Shown here in pieces: positions 1 through 8,285 of a stretch of DNA of 64,000 nt. Each line of letters begins with the position of its first letter. The stretch's first letter is position 1. The position numbers and the translations under genes are program-made. The stretch is from NCBI GenBank assembly GCA_947365965.1, contig CANAZG010000002.1:1-64000 (forward strand), read 5' to 3'. Under the pieces are notes generated by a model. The model did not search any database. It was not told the DNA's origin and saw nothing but the letters and a program-made list of their open reading frames with translations. The stretch comes from an uncultured Clostridia bacterium. Its GTDB lineage: Bacteria; Bacillota; Clostridia; Oscillospirales; Oscillospiraceae.

Positions 1-811
1 CGAAGATGGGCGTGACGCCCTCCCTCTCCAGGGCCTCCATGGTCCCCCGGTCCCGGATGGTCCAGCCCACCTCGCGGACCCCGTAGAGCCGCCGCATCAG
101 CCTCAGGCTGAGGCAGGCCCGGTCCCGGTAGTTGTAGGCGATGAAGTCCGGCCGGGTGAAAACGGTGGTCAGCAGCAGGGTCAGCGCCAGACGCGCCGGC
201 AGGCCCAGACTGCCTGCCTCGCTGCCCCGGAGGAAGTTCTGGCTCAGCTGCCCCCGCAGAACCTGGGGATACCGCTCCTTCAGCCGCAGCAGCACCGCCG
301 GGTGGAAGGACTCGATGCAGTATGTACCCTGCCAGCCCTCCAGCCGGGCCATCACCGCGTCCGTGAGGGCGGCGGCGTTGCCCCGCTCCGCCTTTAATTC
401 AATGATAAGAGGCCTTCTGCCTGCAAAAACCTCCAGCACCTCCTCCAGCAGGGGGATGGTCTCCGCCGTGCCCTGGAGGGGGTAGTCTGCCAGCTCCGCC
501 GCAGTGAGCTCCTCGATGACCGCCTCCCGGCCGCAGACCCGCTTCAGGCAGCTGTCGTGGACCACGGCAAGAGAGCCGTCCTTCATCAGGTGTACGTCCA
601 GCTCCGCGCCGTAGCCCAGTTCCGCCGCCGCCTGGAAGGCGGCCATGGAGTTCTCCGGCCGGCCGGCTGTGAGGCTGTGGAGGCCCCGGTGGGCGTACCG
701 GACATGCGCCAGGGCCTCCCAGCCCGGCGCACCCCGCCGGGGCGTCAGCAGGACCAGCCACAGCAGAGCCAGGACCAGAACTGCGGCCAGTATGATGAAA
801 AACACCGTCAT
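1..811 (-). CDS. glycerophosphodiester phosphodiesterase (3' end cut by window edge)
   Basis: The visible 270 residues begin with a membrane segment (residues about 3-20), then the GDPD pattern: HRG, ENS, the metal-binding ELDVHLMKDG and VVHD. This family hydrolyses glycerophosphodiesters to glycerol-3-phosphate and an alcohol. The single N-terminal helix suggests a membrane-anchored enzyme facing outside. The start is the ATG at 809-811, preceded by GAGGAGAT. The C-terminus lies beyond base 1, so overall length is unknown. The window shows no partner gene for lipid or phosphate uptake. The family call is secure; the exact substrate is not shown. Confidence 0.85.
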   Translation of the reverse strand, partial: MTVFFIILAAVLVLALLWLVLLTPRRGAPGWEALAHVRYAHRGLHSLTAGRPENSMAAFQAAAELGYGAELDVHLMKDGSLAVVHDSCLKRVCGREAVIEELTAAELADYPLQGTAETIPLLEEVLEVFAGRRPLIIELKAERGNAAALTDAVMARLEGWQGTYCIESFHPAVLLRLKERYPQVLRGQLSQNFLRGSEAGSLGLPARLALTLLLTTVFTRPDFIAYNYRDRACLSLRLMRRLYGVREVGWTIRDRGTMEALEREGVTPIF

Positions 812-874
812 TTTTCGCGCATCTCCTCGATATGATTTGTAAGCCGTGAGGCGGAGGGACCGGCAAATGGCGCT

Positions 875-1501
875 CTAGGCCCGCCGCCCCTCCAGGACGC
901 CTCTGATCCAGCGGTCCAGAAAGGCCAGCTGTTCATCGGTGTGGAACCAGTGCTCTCCGCCCTCCATGACCGTCAGGCCGGCGCGGTGGGCGGCTGCAAA
1001 GGCGTCCACGGTCTGCCGGGCGGTGAGGTGGTCCCCGTCCGCGTAGAGAATTTCCGTGGGAATATCCCAGCGGACCGGATGCTCCCGCACATAGCGCAGG
1101 TACTCCCAGGACAGTGTCTCGCCGAAGTCCGTGGGGATCTCTCCCCGCGCCCGCAGTTCCTCCTCCGTCACACCAGCCCAGCCCATCATGTCCATAATCA
1201 GCCGCTCCATGTCCAGAATGGGCGATATGAACAGCGCCCGGGCCGCGCCGCAATGCCCCAAAGCGTCCATGGCAAAATACGCCCCAATGCTGTTGGCCAG
1301 GAGGAGAACCTCTCTGCCCTCCCCACTGGCCGCGTCATAGGCGGCTCTCAGCCGGTCCCCCACGACCCACGGGAAATCCACCTCATAGTCCGCACCCACC
1401 ACCGTACAGCCCGGACAGCTTTTCTGGTACTGCGCCGCCTCCAGGTGGCTCCCGCCCTTTCCGTGGATATATAGAATCGTCTTTTCCATCATGTCCCCCA
1501 T
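875..1501 (-). CDS. alpha/beta hydrolase (small serine esterase type)
   Basis: A 208-residue alpha/beta-hydrolase. It starts with ILYIHGKGGS (oxyanion region), has the nucleophile elbow ANSIGA, the acid in ILYADGDH and the late GGEHWFH histidine. There is no signal peptide, so it is cytoplasmic. It begins 6 bases after the stop of the upstream flavin-fold gene, suggesting co-transcription. Several in-frame ATGs lie within five codons and the ribosome site (AGGG) is weak, so the start could be a few codons later. The substrate is unknown. Confidence 0.8.
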   Translation of the reverse strand: MGDMMEKTILYIHGKGGSHLEAAQYQKSCPGCTVVGADYEVDFPWVVGDRLRAAYDAASGEGREVLLLANSIGAYFAMDALGHCGAARALFISPILDMERLIMDMMGWAGVTEEELRARGEIPTDFGETLSWEYLRYVREHPVRWDIPTEILYADGDHLTARQTVDAFAAAHRAGLTVMEGGEHWFHTDEQLAFLDRWIRGVLEGRRA

Positions 1502-1507
1502 TGCGCC

Positions 1508-1981
1508 CTAATGGATATTGTTCCGTCTCTTTCCCACCATGTCCAGGACGGTCATCCGCATCACCGTGGTGACGTTCATCATGTCCGTATTGAACTGGAA
1601 GTCCTCCGCGTGGTACTGCCCCATGAGGATCTTCAGGGCGGCGTACTTCTCCTCCTCCGGCAGCAGCTCGATGGTACCATGGCCGATCACGCTGGCATAG
1701 CCCATGGTGCAGCTCATCCGCTCCTCGTAGAGGATAAAATTGTGGTCACAGTCCATCTCAAAGGAGGCCCGGTTGTCCCTGGCGATCAAATCCAGCTTCT
1801 TCCCCTCCCTGGCGGCGTGGAAGTAGAGGAACACCCGGTCCCCCCGCACCTCCAGCCCGAAGTTGAGGGGCACGATGTAGGGGAAATCCCCGTCGTTGAG
1901 GGCGAGCCTGCACACATCGCACTTCCTCATGATCGCGACGATCTCATCAAAATCCGTGATCTCCCTGTCTTTTCTCCGCAC
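1508..1981 (-). CDS. pyridoxamine 5'-phosphate oxidase-fold (NimA-like) flavoprotein
   Basis: 157 residues with the short PPOX/FMN-binding split-barrel layout: an N-terminal MRRKDREITDFDEI, then CDVCRLALNDGDFPYIVPLNFG, typical of NimA-type proteins. Family members bind FMN or heme; some reduce nitro groups, but most have no assigned reaction. The start is a GTG at 1979-1981, chosen because GGAGGAC lies 6 bases before it. Upstream lies a copy of the window's A/T-rich dispersed repeat. Nitroimidazole resistance should not be inferred from the fold alone. Confidence 0.8.
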   Translation of the reverse strand: MRRKDREITDFDEIVAIMRKCDVCRLALNDGDFPYIVPLNFGLEVRGDRVFLYFHAAREGKKLDLIARDNRASFEMDCDHNFILYEERMSCTMGYASVIGHGTIELLPEEEKYAALKILMGQYHAEDFQFNTDMMNVTTVMRMTVLDMVGKRRNNIH

Positions 1982-2031
1982 AGCGTCCTCCTTCTCCCAC
2001 CCCCGTCCAAAGGATCAGGGCAGGATAAACA

Positions 2032-2075
2032 CATCTAAAGTTCTTTTTGATTCTTTTTCTTTCAAGAAACAGAAT
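2032..2075 (+). repeat. dispersed A/T-rich palindromic repeat, copy 1
   Basis: An ATCTAAAG lead-in, then TTCTTTTTG and a hairpin with arms TTCTTTTTCTT and (imperfect) AAGAAACAGAA around TCA. It lies between the cysteine-desulfurase-like gene and the PPOX gene. It is one of at least ten related copies in the window. Confidence 0.75.
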
Positions 2076-2090
2076 GATGACAAACGCGCC

Positions 2091-3236
2091 TCACGCCAGC
2101 GCCCGCACCGCCGCCAGGGCGGCGTCCACGTCCGAGGCCGTGGAGTACCAACCGGGGCTGAAGCGGACCGTCCCCTGGGGGAAGGTGCCCAGGGTTTTGT
2201 GGGCCGAGGGCGCACAGTGGAGGCCGCAGCGGGTGAGAATGCCATAGTCCTGCTCCAGGCGGAAAGACACCTCCGCGTTGTCCTGATCCATAAAGTCCAG
2301 GGAGATGACCCCGGCCCGGTTCTCCAGCTCCCAGGGGCCCGCCAGACGGACCCGGGGCACATCCCGCACCCCCTCCAGAAACCGGGCCGTCAGCTCCGTC
2401 TCGTGGCACCGCAGGGCCTCCACCCCCGTCTCCAGGATGAAATCCACCGCCGCCTGGAGGCCGTAGATCCCCGGCAGGTTGGGGGTGCCGGACTCAAATC
2501 GGTCCGGCATGTAGGCGGGCTGGCGCTCCGAGTCCGAGGCGCTGCCGGTGCCGCCGGTGACAATGGGCGCGAGGGTCCGGGCAAAGTCCGGCTCCAGCAG
2601 CAGGGCTCCGATGCCGGAGGGGCCCATGAGTCCCTTGTGGCCCGGTACCGACAGGGCGGCCAGGCCCCAGCCGGTGAAGTCGATGTCCCAGTGACCGGCG
2701 GTCTGGGCCGCGTCCAGCACAAAGGGAATCCCCCTCTCCCGACAGATCCGGCCCACCGCTTGGGCGTCCTGGACCGCGCCGCTGACGTTGGAGCCGTGGG
2801 CCATCACCAGAAGCCGGGTGTTGGGCCGGAGAAGGGGGAGAATATCCGCCGGGTCCAGCCGCCCGGCGCTGTCGCAGGGGATGCGGTCAAAGCTTACCCC
2901 CTGGTCCGCCAGATCCTGGAGGGGCCGCATGACCGCGTTGTGCTCCATGGCGCTGACCAGACAGTGGTCCCCGGGCTTCAGGGCCCCCCGCAGCGCCATG
3001 TTCAGCCCCATGGTGTTCCCCGCCGTCAGCACGCAGTGGGTGGGGTCCGGATGGCGGAACAGGCGGCACAGCCCCTCCCGCAGCAGCAATGTGGTCATCC
3101 CCGCGTCCTGTGCGCTGGCGTAGACGCCCCGGTTGATGGAGGCCCCCACCTCCGTCAGATAGCGGCCCACGGCCTCCGCCACAGCCGGCGGCTTGGGGAA
3201 GGATGTGGCGGCGTTGTCCAGATAAATGGCTGGCAT
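2091..3236 (-). CDS. cysteine desulfurase family protein (class V aminotransferase fold)
   Basis: 381 residues, PLP-dependent NifS/CsdB-like. YLDNAATSFPKP at the N-terminus, the PLP lysine in VPGHKG (about K201), and a C-terminal RCGLHCAP loop with candidate persulfide cysteines (about C337/C341). The family removes sulfur or selenium from cysteine or selenocysteine. It is transcribed away from the YedE-TusA-DUF3343 operon; these families are found together in clostridia and have been linked to selenium handling. The start has GGAGAT nearby. Whether it acts on cysteine or selenocysteine is inference from context only. Confidence 0.85.
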   Translation of the reverse strand: MPAIYLDNAATSFPKPPAVAEAVGRYLTEVGASINRGVYASAQDAGMTTLLLREGLCRLFRHPDPTHCVLTAGNTMGLNMALRGALKPGDHCLVSAMEHNAVMRPLQDLADQGVSFDRIPCDSAGRLDPADILPLLRPNTRLLVMAHGSNVSGAVQDAQAVGRICRERGIPFVLDAAQTAGHWDIDFTGWGLAALSVPGHKGLMGPSGIGALLLEPDFARTLAPIVTGGTGSASDSERQPAYMPDRFESGTPNLPGIYGLQAAVDFILETGVEALRCHETELTARFLEGVRDVPRVRLAGPWELENRAGVISLDFMDQDNAEVSFRLEQDYGILTRCGLHCAPSAHKTLGTFPQGTVRFSPGWYSTASDVDAALAAVRALA

Positions 3237-3426
3237 GAGATCATCTCCTATAGATTATTTCGATAGATTATCCGCTATATAGTTCAAAACAAAATATAGA
3301 GGCGCAAGGGGGAGAAAAGTGTCGGTTTTCCCGCCCTTTCCTGAAAATTCCGTCCTTTTGTATGATACCACAAAAGGGCGTCCCTGGCAATGGCCTTTTG
3401 CGGGGGGCGGGCGGCGGAAAATATGC

Positions 3427-3455
3427 TTGCTTTTTTGGCGCGGTTCATATATATT
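3427..3455 (+). promoter_or_regulatory. sigma-A-type promoter for yedE operon
   Basis: TTGCTT (3427-3432), 17-base spacer, TATATT (3450-3455). Transcription from here gives a leader of about 100 bases before the yedE ATG at 3562. Confidence 0.55.
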
Positions 3456-3504
3456 CCATTTATCAATACAGGAAAACCATGCGAATTTCCTGTAGATGAT
3501 CCAG

Positions 3505-3536
3505 CCGGGCGGCAGCCAGCCGCGCCGGAATTTTTT
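3505..3536 (+). terminator. terminator-like hairpin inside the yedE leader (possible attenuator)
   Basis: CCGGGCGGC (3505-3513) pairs with GCCGCGCCGG (3519-3528) with one bulged G and an AGCCA loop, followed by AATTTTTT. It sits between the promoter and the ribosome site, so it could cut transcription short. An upstream inverted repeat (3468-3493) might compete with it. Confidence 0.45.
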
Positions 3537-3561
3537 AGGAGTGAGAGAGGAGAAACCATCT

Positions 3562-4656
3562 ATGCAAAAAGAGAGCTTTGTGAGGCGCTACGGCCTGCTC
3601 ATCGGAACAGGGCTGGCCGTGGGCGCGGCGGCGGTGCTGCTGACATTTCTGGGCAACCCCGCCAACATGGGCTTCTGCATCGCCTGCTTCCTGCGGGACA
3701 TCGCCGGCGCCCTGAACTTCCAGCGGGCCGGCTTTGACGCCGAGGTGGGCACGGGCATCGTGCAGTACATCCGTCCCGAGGTCATCGGCCTGGTGCTGGG
3801 CTCCACCGCCATTGCCATGGCCAAGAAGGAGTTCCGGCCCAAGGGCGGGTCCTCCCCCATGATCCGGTTCATTCTGGCGGTGTTTGTGATGATCGGCGCC
3901 CTGGTGTTTCTGGGCTGCCCCCTGCGGATGGTCATCCGCATCGGCGGCGGCGACCTGAACGCCGTTGTGGGTCTGGTGGGCTTTGCCCTCGGTATCATCA
4001 TCGGCATTCTGGTCCTCAAGCGGGGCTTCAGCCTCCGCCGGGCCTATCAGCAGTCCATGGCCGAGGGCCTCATCTTCCCGGCGCTGATGCTGGCGCTGCT
4101 GGCGCTGCTGGTGCTGCGCCCCGATTTCATCATCTTCAGCGCCAAGGGCCCCGGGTCCATGGCCGCCCCGGTGCTGGTGGCCCTGGCGGTGGCTCTGGTC
4201 ATCGGCGTGCTGGCCCAGCGCTCCCGCCTGTGCATGGTGGGCGGCATCCGGGACGCGGTGATGTTCCGGGACTTCCGGCTGATCTCCGCCTTCGCGGCCA
4301 TCATCGTGGCGGTGCTGGTGGGCAATCTGCTCCTGGGCAGCTTCAAGCCGGGCTTTGCTGAGCAGCCCATCGCCCACTCCGAGACCCTGTGGAACCTGCT
4401 GGGCATGGTTCTGGTGGGCTGGGGCTCCGTGCTGCTGGGCGGCTGCCCCCTGCGCCAGCTGATCCTGGCCGGCGAGGGCAACACCGACTCCGCTGTCACG
4501 GTCACCGGGTTCATCGTGGGCGCGGCTGTGTCCCACAACTTCGGTCTGGCCTCCTCCGCCACCGGCATCGGCACGGGCCCTGTGGCCGTCGCCGTGGCCA
4601 TCGGTTTTGTGGTGATGGCGGTCATCTCTGTGATGAACATGCAGAAACTGAACTGA
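3562..4656 (+). CDS. yedE: YedE family putative selenium transporter
   Basis: 364 residues, all membrane helices, with the YeeE/YedE signatures MGFCIACFLRD, GCPLRMVIRIGGGD, RLCMVGGIRD and GGCPLRQLILAGEGN. The paired Cys motifs line the pore for a sulfur or selenium compound in this family. I chose the ATG at 3562 because GAGAGAGGAGAAA precedes it; a longer frame from 3496 lacks a ribosome site. It is followed by a TusA-like carrier and DUF3343, the usual selenium-linked arrangement. Transport of selenium rather than thiosulfate-type sulfur is inferred from neighbours. Confidence 0.85.
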   Translation: MQKESFVRRYGLLIGTGLAVGAAAVLLTFLGNPANMGFCIACFLRDIAGALNFQRAGFDAEVGTGIVQYIRPEVIGLVLGSTAIAMAKKEFRPKGGSSPMIRFILAVFVMIGALVFLGCPLRMVIRIGGGDLNAVVGLVGFALGIIIGILVLKRGFSLRRAYQQSMAEGLIFPALMLALLALLVLRPDFIIFSAKGPGSMAAPVLVALAVALVIGVLAQRSRLCMVGGIRDAVMFRDFRLISAFAAIIVAVLVGNLLLGSFKPGFAEQPIAHSETLWNLLGMVLVGWGSVLLGGCPLRQLILAGEGNTDSAVTVTGFIVGAAVSHNFGLASSATGIGTGPVAVAVAIGFVVMAVISVMNMQKLN

Positions 4657-4695
4657 GTTTCATCTGATATCTGAAAAATAAAGGAGAGTTGCTCT

Positions 4696-4899
4696 ATGGT
4701 AGACGCGCGCGGATATTCCTGCCCCACCCCTGTGGTGATGGTGCAGAAGGCGGTTAAGGAAAGCAGCCCCAAGCGGCTGGAGGTAGCGGTGGACAACCAG
4801 TGTTCCGTGGAGAACGTGACCCGCTTTGCCCAGAACGCCGGGTACAAGGTGACGGTGTCCGACTTTGAGGGCGACTTCAAGCTGACCCTGACCAAGTAA
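4696..4899 (+). CDS. TusA-like sulfurtransferase (YedF-type N-terminal domain only)
   Basis: 67 residues with the TusA signature DARGYSCPTPVV, where the Cys of CPxP carries a persulfide or perselenide. It is a complete single-domain protein; the longer YedF proteins add a DsrE-like domain that is absent here. AAGGAGAG gives a good ribosome site. Its stop overlaps the next start by one base (TAATG), so the two are translationally coupled. It probably hands sulfur or selenium to or from the YedE substrate pathway. Confidence 0.85.
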   Translation: MVDARGYSCPTPVVMVQKAVKESSPKRLEVAVDNQCSVENVTRFAQNAGYKVTVSDFEGDFKLTLTK

Positions 4900-5147
4900 T
4901 GTCGGAACAGTACGTGGCCACCTTCCACACCCATCTGGCGGCCCTGCGCAGCTGCAACGCCCTGAAAAAGCAGGGTATCGCCGGCGCACGGCTGGCCCCG
5001 GTGCCCCGGCGGCTCAGCTCCTCCTGCGGCACCTGCGCCTTCTACGAGGGGGCGGAGCCCATGCTCTCCTGTATGGACAGCGATGTGGAGGCGGTCTACC
5101 GCCGGACTGGGGAGGAGTTCGTCCTGGTCCATAAAGGCGAGGAGTAA
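4899..5147 (+). CDS. DUF3343 domain-containing protein
   Basis: 82 residues with the DUF3343 pattern: an FHTHLAALRSCNALKKQGI start, then APVPRRLSSSCGTCAFYEG and a later LSC. The clustered cysteines suggest thiol or metal chemistry, but no reaction is established. It overlaps the TusA-like gene by one base and closes the operon. Such proteins commonly sit beside cysteine-desulfurase-like enzymes and YedE/TusA in clostridia. Confidence 0.8.
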   Translation: MSEQYVATFHTHLAALRSCNALKKQGIAGARLAPVPRRLSSSCGTCAFYEGAEPMLSCMDSDVEAVYRRTGEEFVLVHKGEE

Positions 5148-5155
5148 ACAGTAAG

Positions 5156-5188
5156 CCCAGGGGGCCGCTGTGCGGTCCCCTGGGCTTC
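5156..5188 (+). terminator. hairpin after DUF3343
   Basis: AGCCCAGGGG (5156-5165) pairs with CCCCTGGGCT (5179-5188); a second stronger terminator follows at once. Confidence 0.6.
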
Positions 5189-5198
5189 AGTGTGTCAA

Positions 5199-5233
5199 AA
5201 AGCCATGAAAGCATCGCTTTCATGGCTTTTTCG
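5199..5233. terminator. bidirectional intrinsic terminator between DUF3343 and ftsH
   Basis: A perfect 16-base stem: AAAAAGCCATGAAAGC (5199-5214), ATC loop, GCTTTCATGGCTTTTT (5218-5233). Runs of A and T at the two ends let it serve both converging operons. Confidence 0.85.
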
Positions 5234-5310
5234 ATTTTTTGGCCATATTTCCGGACGCCGCCCCCTCAGCGGGCAGTACCTGCCCGCCCCGGGCGGTGCG
5301 TGGAGGGAGC

Positions 5311-7155
5311 CTACTCCTCCGCCTTCACCTTGGCAAAGCCCATCACGGCGGCGAAGTCCTCTCCGGACATGGTCTCATGCTCCAGCAGGTAGGCCGCCAC
5401 GGCCTCCATCTGCTGCCGGTGCTGCTCCAGCACCTGCTGGCAGCGGCGGTAGCCCGCGTCGATGATGGCCTTTACCTCCCCGTCGATCTGGGCGGCCACC
5501 TCCTCGGAGTAGCTCTTGGCCTGGGCCATGCTCCGGCCGATGAACACCTCGTCGTGGCCGGAGTCAAAGCTCACCGCCCCCAGCTTCTCGCTCATGCCGT
5601 AGGAGGTCACCATCTTCCGGGCCATGGCCGTGGCCCGCTGGATGTCGTTGGACGCGCCGGTGGAGATGTCGTCCAGAAACAGGCTCTCCGCCACCCGGCC
5701 GCCCAGCAGGGCCGCGATCTCCTCCTCCATGTACCGTTTGGAGTAGTACCCCCGGTCCTCCCCGGGCAGGGAGATGGTCATGCCCCCCGCCTGGCCTCTG
5801 GGCACAATGGTCACCTGATGGACCGGGTCCACGCTGGCCAGACAGTGGTGCATCACCGCATGACCCGCCTCGTGGTAGGCCGTGAGCCGCCGCTCGTGGG
5901 GCGGCACCACCCGGCTCTTCTTCTCCGGTCCGGCGATGACCTTGATAATGGCCTCCTGGAGAGCGTCCATGGTGATGAACTTCTGCCCCTTCCGGGCGGA
6001 GAGCAGCGCGCCCTCGTTGATGACGTTCTCCAGATCCGCCCCCGTGAAGCCGGCGGTGGACTGGGCCAGCACCTTCAGATCCACGTCCTCCGCCAGGGGC
6101 TTGTTCCGGGCGTGGACCGCCAGGACCTCCTCCCGGCCCTTGCTGTCCGGCCGGCCCACGAACACCTGCCGGTCAAACCGGCCGGGGCGCAGCAGGGCCG
6201 GGTCCAGGATGTCCGCCCGGTTGGTGGCCGCCAGGACCACCACGCCCTCGTTGCTGGAGAAGCCGTCCATCTCCACCAGCAGCTGGTTGAGGGTCTGCTC
6301 CCGCTCGTCGTGGCCGCCTCCCAGGCCCGCGCCTCTCTGGCGGCCCACGGCGTCGATCTCGTCGATGAACACCACCGACGGGGCTACCTTCTTGGCCTCG
6401 TCAAAGAGGTCCCGCACCCGGCTGGCGCCCACGCCCACGTACAGCTCCACAAAGTCGGAGCCGGAGATGGAGAGAAACTGCACCCCCGCCTCCCCGGCCA
6501 CAGCCTTGGCCAGCAGGGTCTTGCCGGTGCCCGGAGGGCCCACCAGCAGCACGCCCTTGGGGATCCGGGCCCCCAGGTCCAGATACTTCTTGGGCTCCTG
6601 GAGGAAGCTGACGATCTCCCGCAGCTCCTCCTTCTCCTCCTCCGCCCCGGCCACGTCGGTGAAGCTGACCTTCTCCTTGCTCTCGGAGCCGAAGCGGATG
6701 CGGGCCTTGCCGAACCGCCTGCCCTGGTCCATGCCGCCGCCACCCTGGGCCCTGGCCATCATGTACTGCCAGACCAGGAAGATGATCCCGATGAGGGCCA
6801 CATACATCAGCGCCTCCATCCACCAGGGCGGGGTGTAGACAGGGGCGTGATCGTAGTCGGAGAGGATGCCCACGCGCTTCTGCTCCTGAATGAGGGACCC
6901 CAGCCGGGACCAGAACAGGTCCGTGCTCCCCAGCTGGTTGTGGACCGTGGACCCGTCCGTCAGGTTGAGGTACAGGTCATTTCCGTCCCGGATGGAGAAG
7001 CTGATTACCTTCCCATCCTCAAACAGGGTCTCCACCTGGGCAAAGGTGACGGCGGGTACGCCCATGGAGCCGTAGAAAACGTAGTACGCGCCCAGCAGCA
7101 ACAGGATCGCCGCGAAGTACAGCCCCATTCCGGGGCGCTTGGTATGATTGGTCAA
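5311..7155 (-). CDS. ftsH: ATP-dependent zinc metalloprotease FtsH
   Basis: 614 residues. Membrane helices at about 12-29 and 114-133 flank a small outside domain. The AAA+ domain has Walker A GPPGTGKT (206-213), Walker B VVFIDE (261-266) and the SRH arginines (GRFDRQ). The zinc site is HEAGH (428-432). It degrades damaged membrane and regulatory proteins. The start is a TTG at 7153-7155 preceded by AAGGAG. It ends the minus-strand run tilS-DUF1648-hpt-ftsH, the common Firmicutes order. Its N-terminal extracytoplasmic domain is somewhat divergent but the catalytic parts are intact. Confidence 0.97.
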   Translation of the reverse strand: MTNHTKRPGMGLYFAAILLLLGAYYVFYGSMGVPAVTFAQVETLFEDGKVISFSIRDGNDLYLNLTDGSTVHNQLGSTDLFWSRLGSLIQEQKRVGILSDYDHAPVYTPPWWMEALMYVALIGIIFLVWQYMMARAQGGGGMDQGRRFGKARIRFGSESKEKVSFTDVAGAEEEKEELREIVSFLQEPKKYLDLGARIPKGVLLVGPPGTGKTLLAKAVAGEAGVQFLSISGSDFVELYVGVGASRVRDLFDEAKKVAPSVVFIDEIDAVGRQRGAGLGGGHDEREQTLNQLLVEMDGFSSNEGVVVLAATNRADILDPALLRPGRFDRQVFVGRPDSKGREEVLAVHARNKPLAEDVDLKVLAQSTAGFTGADLENVINEGALLSARKGQKFITMDALQEAIIKVIAGPEKKSRVVPPHERRLTAYHEAGHAVMHHCLASVDPVHQVTIVPRGQAGGMTISLPGEDRGYYSKRYMEEEIAALLGGRVAESLFLDDISTGASNDIQRATAMARKMVTSYGMSEKLGAVSFDSGHDEVFIGRSMAQAKSYSEEVAAQIDGEVKAIIDAGYRRCQQVLEQHRQQMEAVAAYLLEHETMSGEDFAAVMGFAKVKAEE

Positions 7156-7184
7156 ACAGCTTCACTCCTTTTGTGGTGATGTTT

Positions 7185-7736
7185 TCACTGGCCCCCGTAG
7201 ACCTCCGGCTTTAATACGCCGATGTAGGGCAGATTTCTGTATTTCTGGCAGTAGTCCAGGCCGTAGCCCACCACGAACTCGTCCGGCACCGTGAAGCCCA
7301 CATAGTCTGCGGTGATGGCCTTGGTCCGCCGGCTGGGCTTGTCCAGCAGGGTGCAGATGGACACCGACGCGGCCCCCTTGGTCAGAAAGTACTGCTTGAG
7401 GAAGAACAGGGTGTTGCCGGAGTCCAGGATGTCCTCGATCACCACCAGATTCCGGCCGGTGATGTCCTGCTGGATGTCGTGGGTGATCTGCACGGCCCCG
7501 GAGGAGGTGGTGGCGTTGCCGTAGGAGGAGACGGCGATGAACTCCACGTCAGAGCGCACCTGACAGGCCCGCACGATGTCCGCCATGAAGATGAACGCCC
7601 CCCGGAGCACGCTGACGAACAGCGGCTCCTTGTCCCTGAGGTCCTCGTACATCTCCATGCCCATGGATTCGATGCGGGCGGCGATCTGCTTTTCTGTGTA
7701 CAGCACCTTCAAAATGTCCTGATCCATCATGCCCAT
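7185..7736 (-). CDS. hpt: hypoxanthine phosphoribosyltransferase
   Basis: 183 residues of a type I phosphoribosyltransferase. The PRPP loop is VVIEDILDSGNTL, and the substrate-hood region is YGLDYCQKYRNLPYIGVL. It salvages hypoxanthine and guanine to IMP and GMP. I set the start at the ATG at 7736, which has GAAGGAGAA upstream, rather than an earlier in-frame ATG at 7769 that would put this ribosome site inside the gene. It lies between the DUF1648 gene and ftsH, the usual tilS-hpt-ftsH neighbourhood. Confidence 0.93.
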   Translation of the reverse strand: MGMMDQDILKVLYTEKQIAARIESMGMEMYEDLRDKEPLFVSVLRGAFIFMADIVRACQVRSDVEFIAVSSYGNATTSSGAVQITHDIQQDITGRNLVVIEDILDSGNTLFFLKQYFLTKGAASVSICTLLDKPSRRTKAITADYVGFTVPDEFVVGYGLDYCQKYRNLPYIGVLKPEVYGGQ

Positions 7737-7789
7737 GTCGTTTTCTCCTTCTCTATATTTATCCAACATTTTCAGCAGTCATTCTCTTT

Positions 7790-7815
7790 CTCTGAAACGA
7801 ACGAAAAGAAATCTC
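7790..7815 (+). repeat. degenerate copy of the A/T-rich dispersed repeat
   Basis: ATTCTCTTTCTCT followed by CGAAAAGAAATC resembles the arms of the dispersed repeat but pairs poorly. It lies between hpt and the DUF1648 gene. Confidence 0.3.
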
Positions 7816-8285
7816 TATCGCGTCTTTCCCTTGGCGGCGAAGCGGACGGCCGAGACGAGAAAGCCAATCACCGGGAGCAGGGCTGCGGCCATAAAGACCG
7901 CCGAAAAATGCTCCGGCAGGGGCTGGCACAGGGCCATGGACCCGCCGATCCAGGCAAATCCCCCCAGCACCGCCAGCTTGACCCCTGCCAGCCATGCCGG
8001 GGCCGAGGGCGGCAGCTCCCCCCGCTCCACCCCGGGGCGGACGGCGGCGCAGGCCGTGGTCAGCAGCAGGTAAAGTATTACGCTGAACACCGGCAGCAGG
8101 AACAGCTCCCACTTGCCAGTCCAACGGTCGATCTCCCCCGCGCCGCTGTAGTGGCCGGGGATCTGGTCCGGGATCCACTCCCAGAGGAGAACAGGGCACA
8201 GAAATCCCGCCCCCAGCATCGCCAGGCACAGCCCCTCCAGGGCCCGCCGGAGGGGGGTCATGCCCCGCCATAGACTGCGCTTCAC
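7815..8285 (-). CDS. DUF1648 domain-containing membrane protein
   Basis: 156 residues with four predicted membrane helices. The DUF1648 signature IPDQIPGHYSGAGEIDRWTGK lies around residues 38-58, just after helix one. The family has no settled biochemical role, although related SdpI-type proteins act as immunity or signal proteins. The GTG start (8285) overlaps the tilS stop as GTGA, with AGGAGGG upstream, so translation is coupled to tilS. It is inserted in the otherwise conserved tilS-hpt pair. Confidence 0.8.
   Translation of the reverse strand: MKRSLWRGMTPLRRALEGLCLAMLGAGFLCPVLLWEWIPDQIPGHYSGAGEIDRWTGKWELFLLPVFSVILYLLLTTACAAVRPGVERGELPPSAPAWLAGVKLAVLGGFAWIGGSMALCQPLPEHFSAVFMAAALLPVIGFLVSAVRFAAKGKTR

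Larger units (their letters stand above)
3237..3561. other. divergent regulatory region between desulfurase and yedE
   Basis: A 325-base A/T-rich gap with no convincing gene. It holds a plus promoter (3427-3455), an imperfect hairpin around 3354-3377, an inverted repeat ACAGGAAA (3468-3475) / TTTCCTGT (3486-3493), and a terminator-like stem just before the yedE ribosome site. Confidence 0.6.

Noticed and set aside
399-866. 155-codon minus frame near the window start
   Set aside because: It is a shifted shadow of the glycerophosphodiesterase, which is open from 811 to the window edge and has recognisable motifs.
1508-1981. Nitroimidazole resistance (nim) gene
   Set aside because: The fold is shared with many harmless flavoproteins, and there is no nearby insertion sequence of the kind that activates nim genes.
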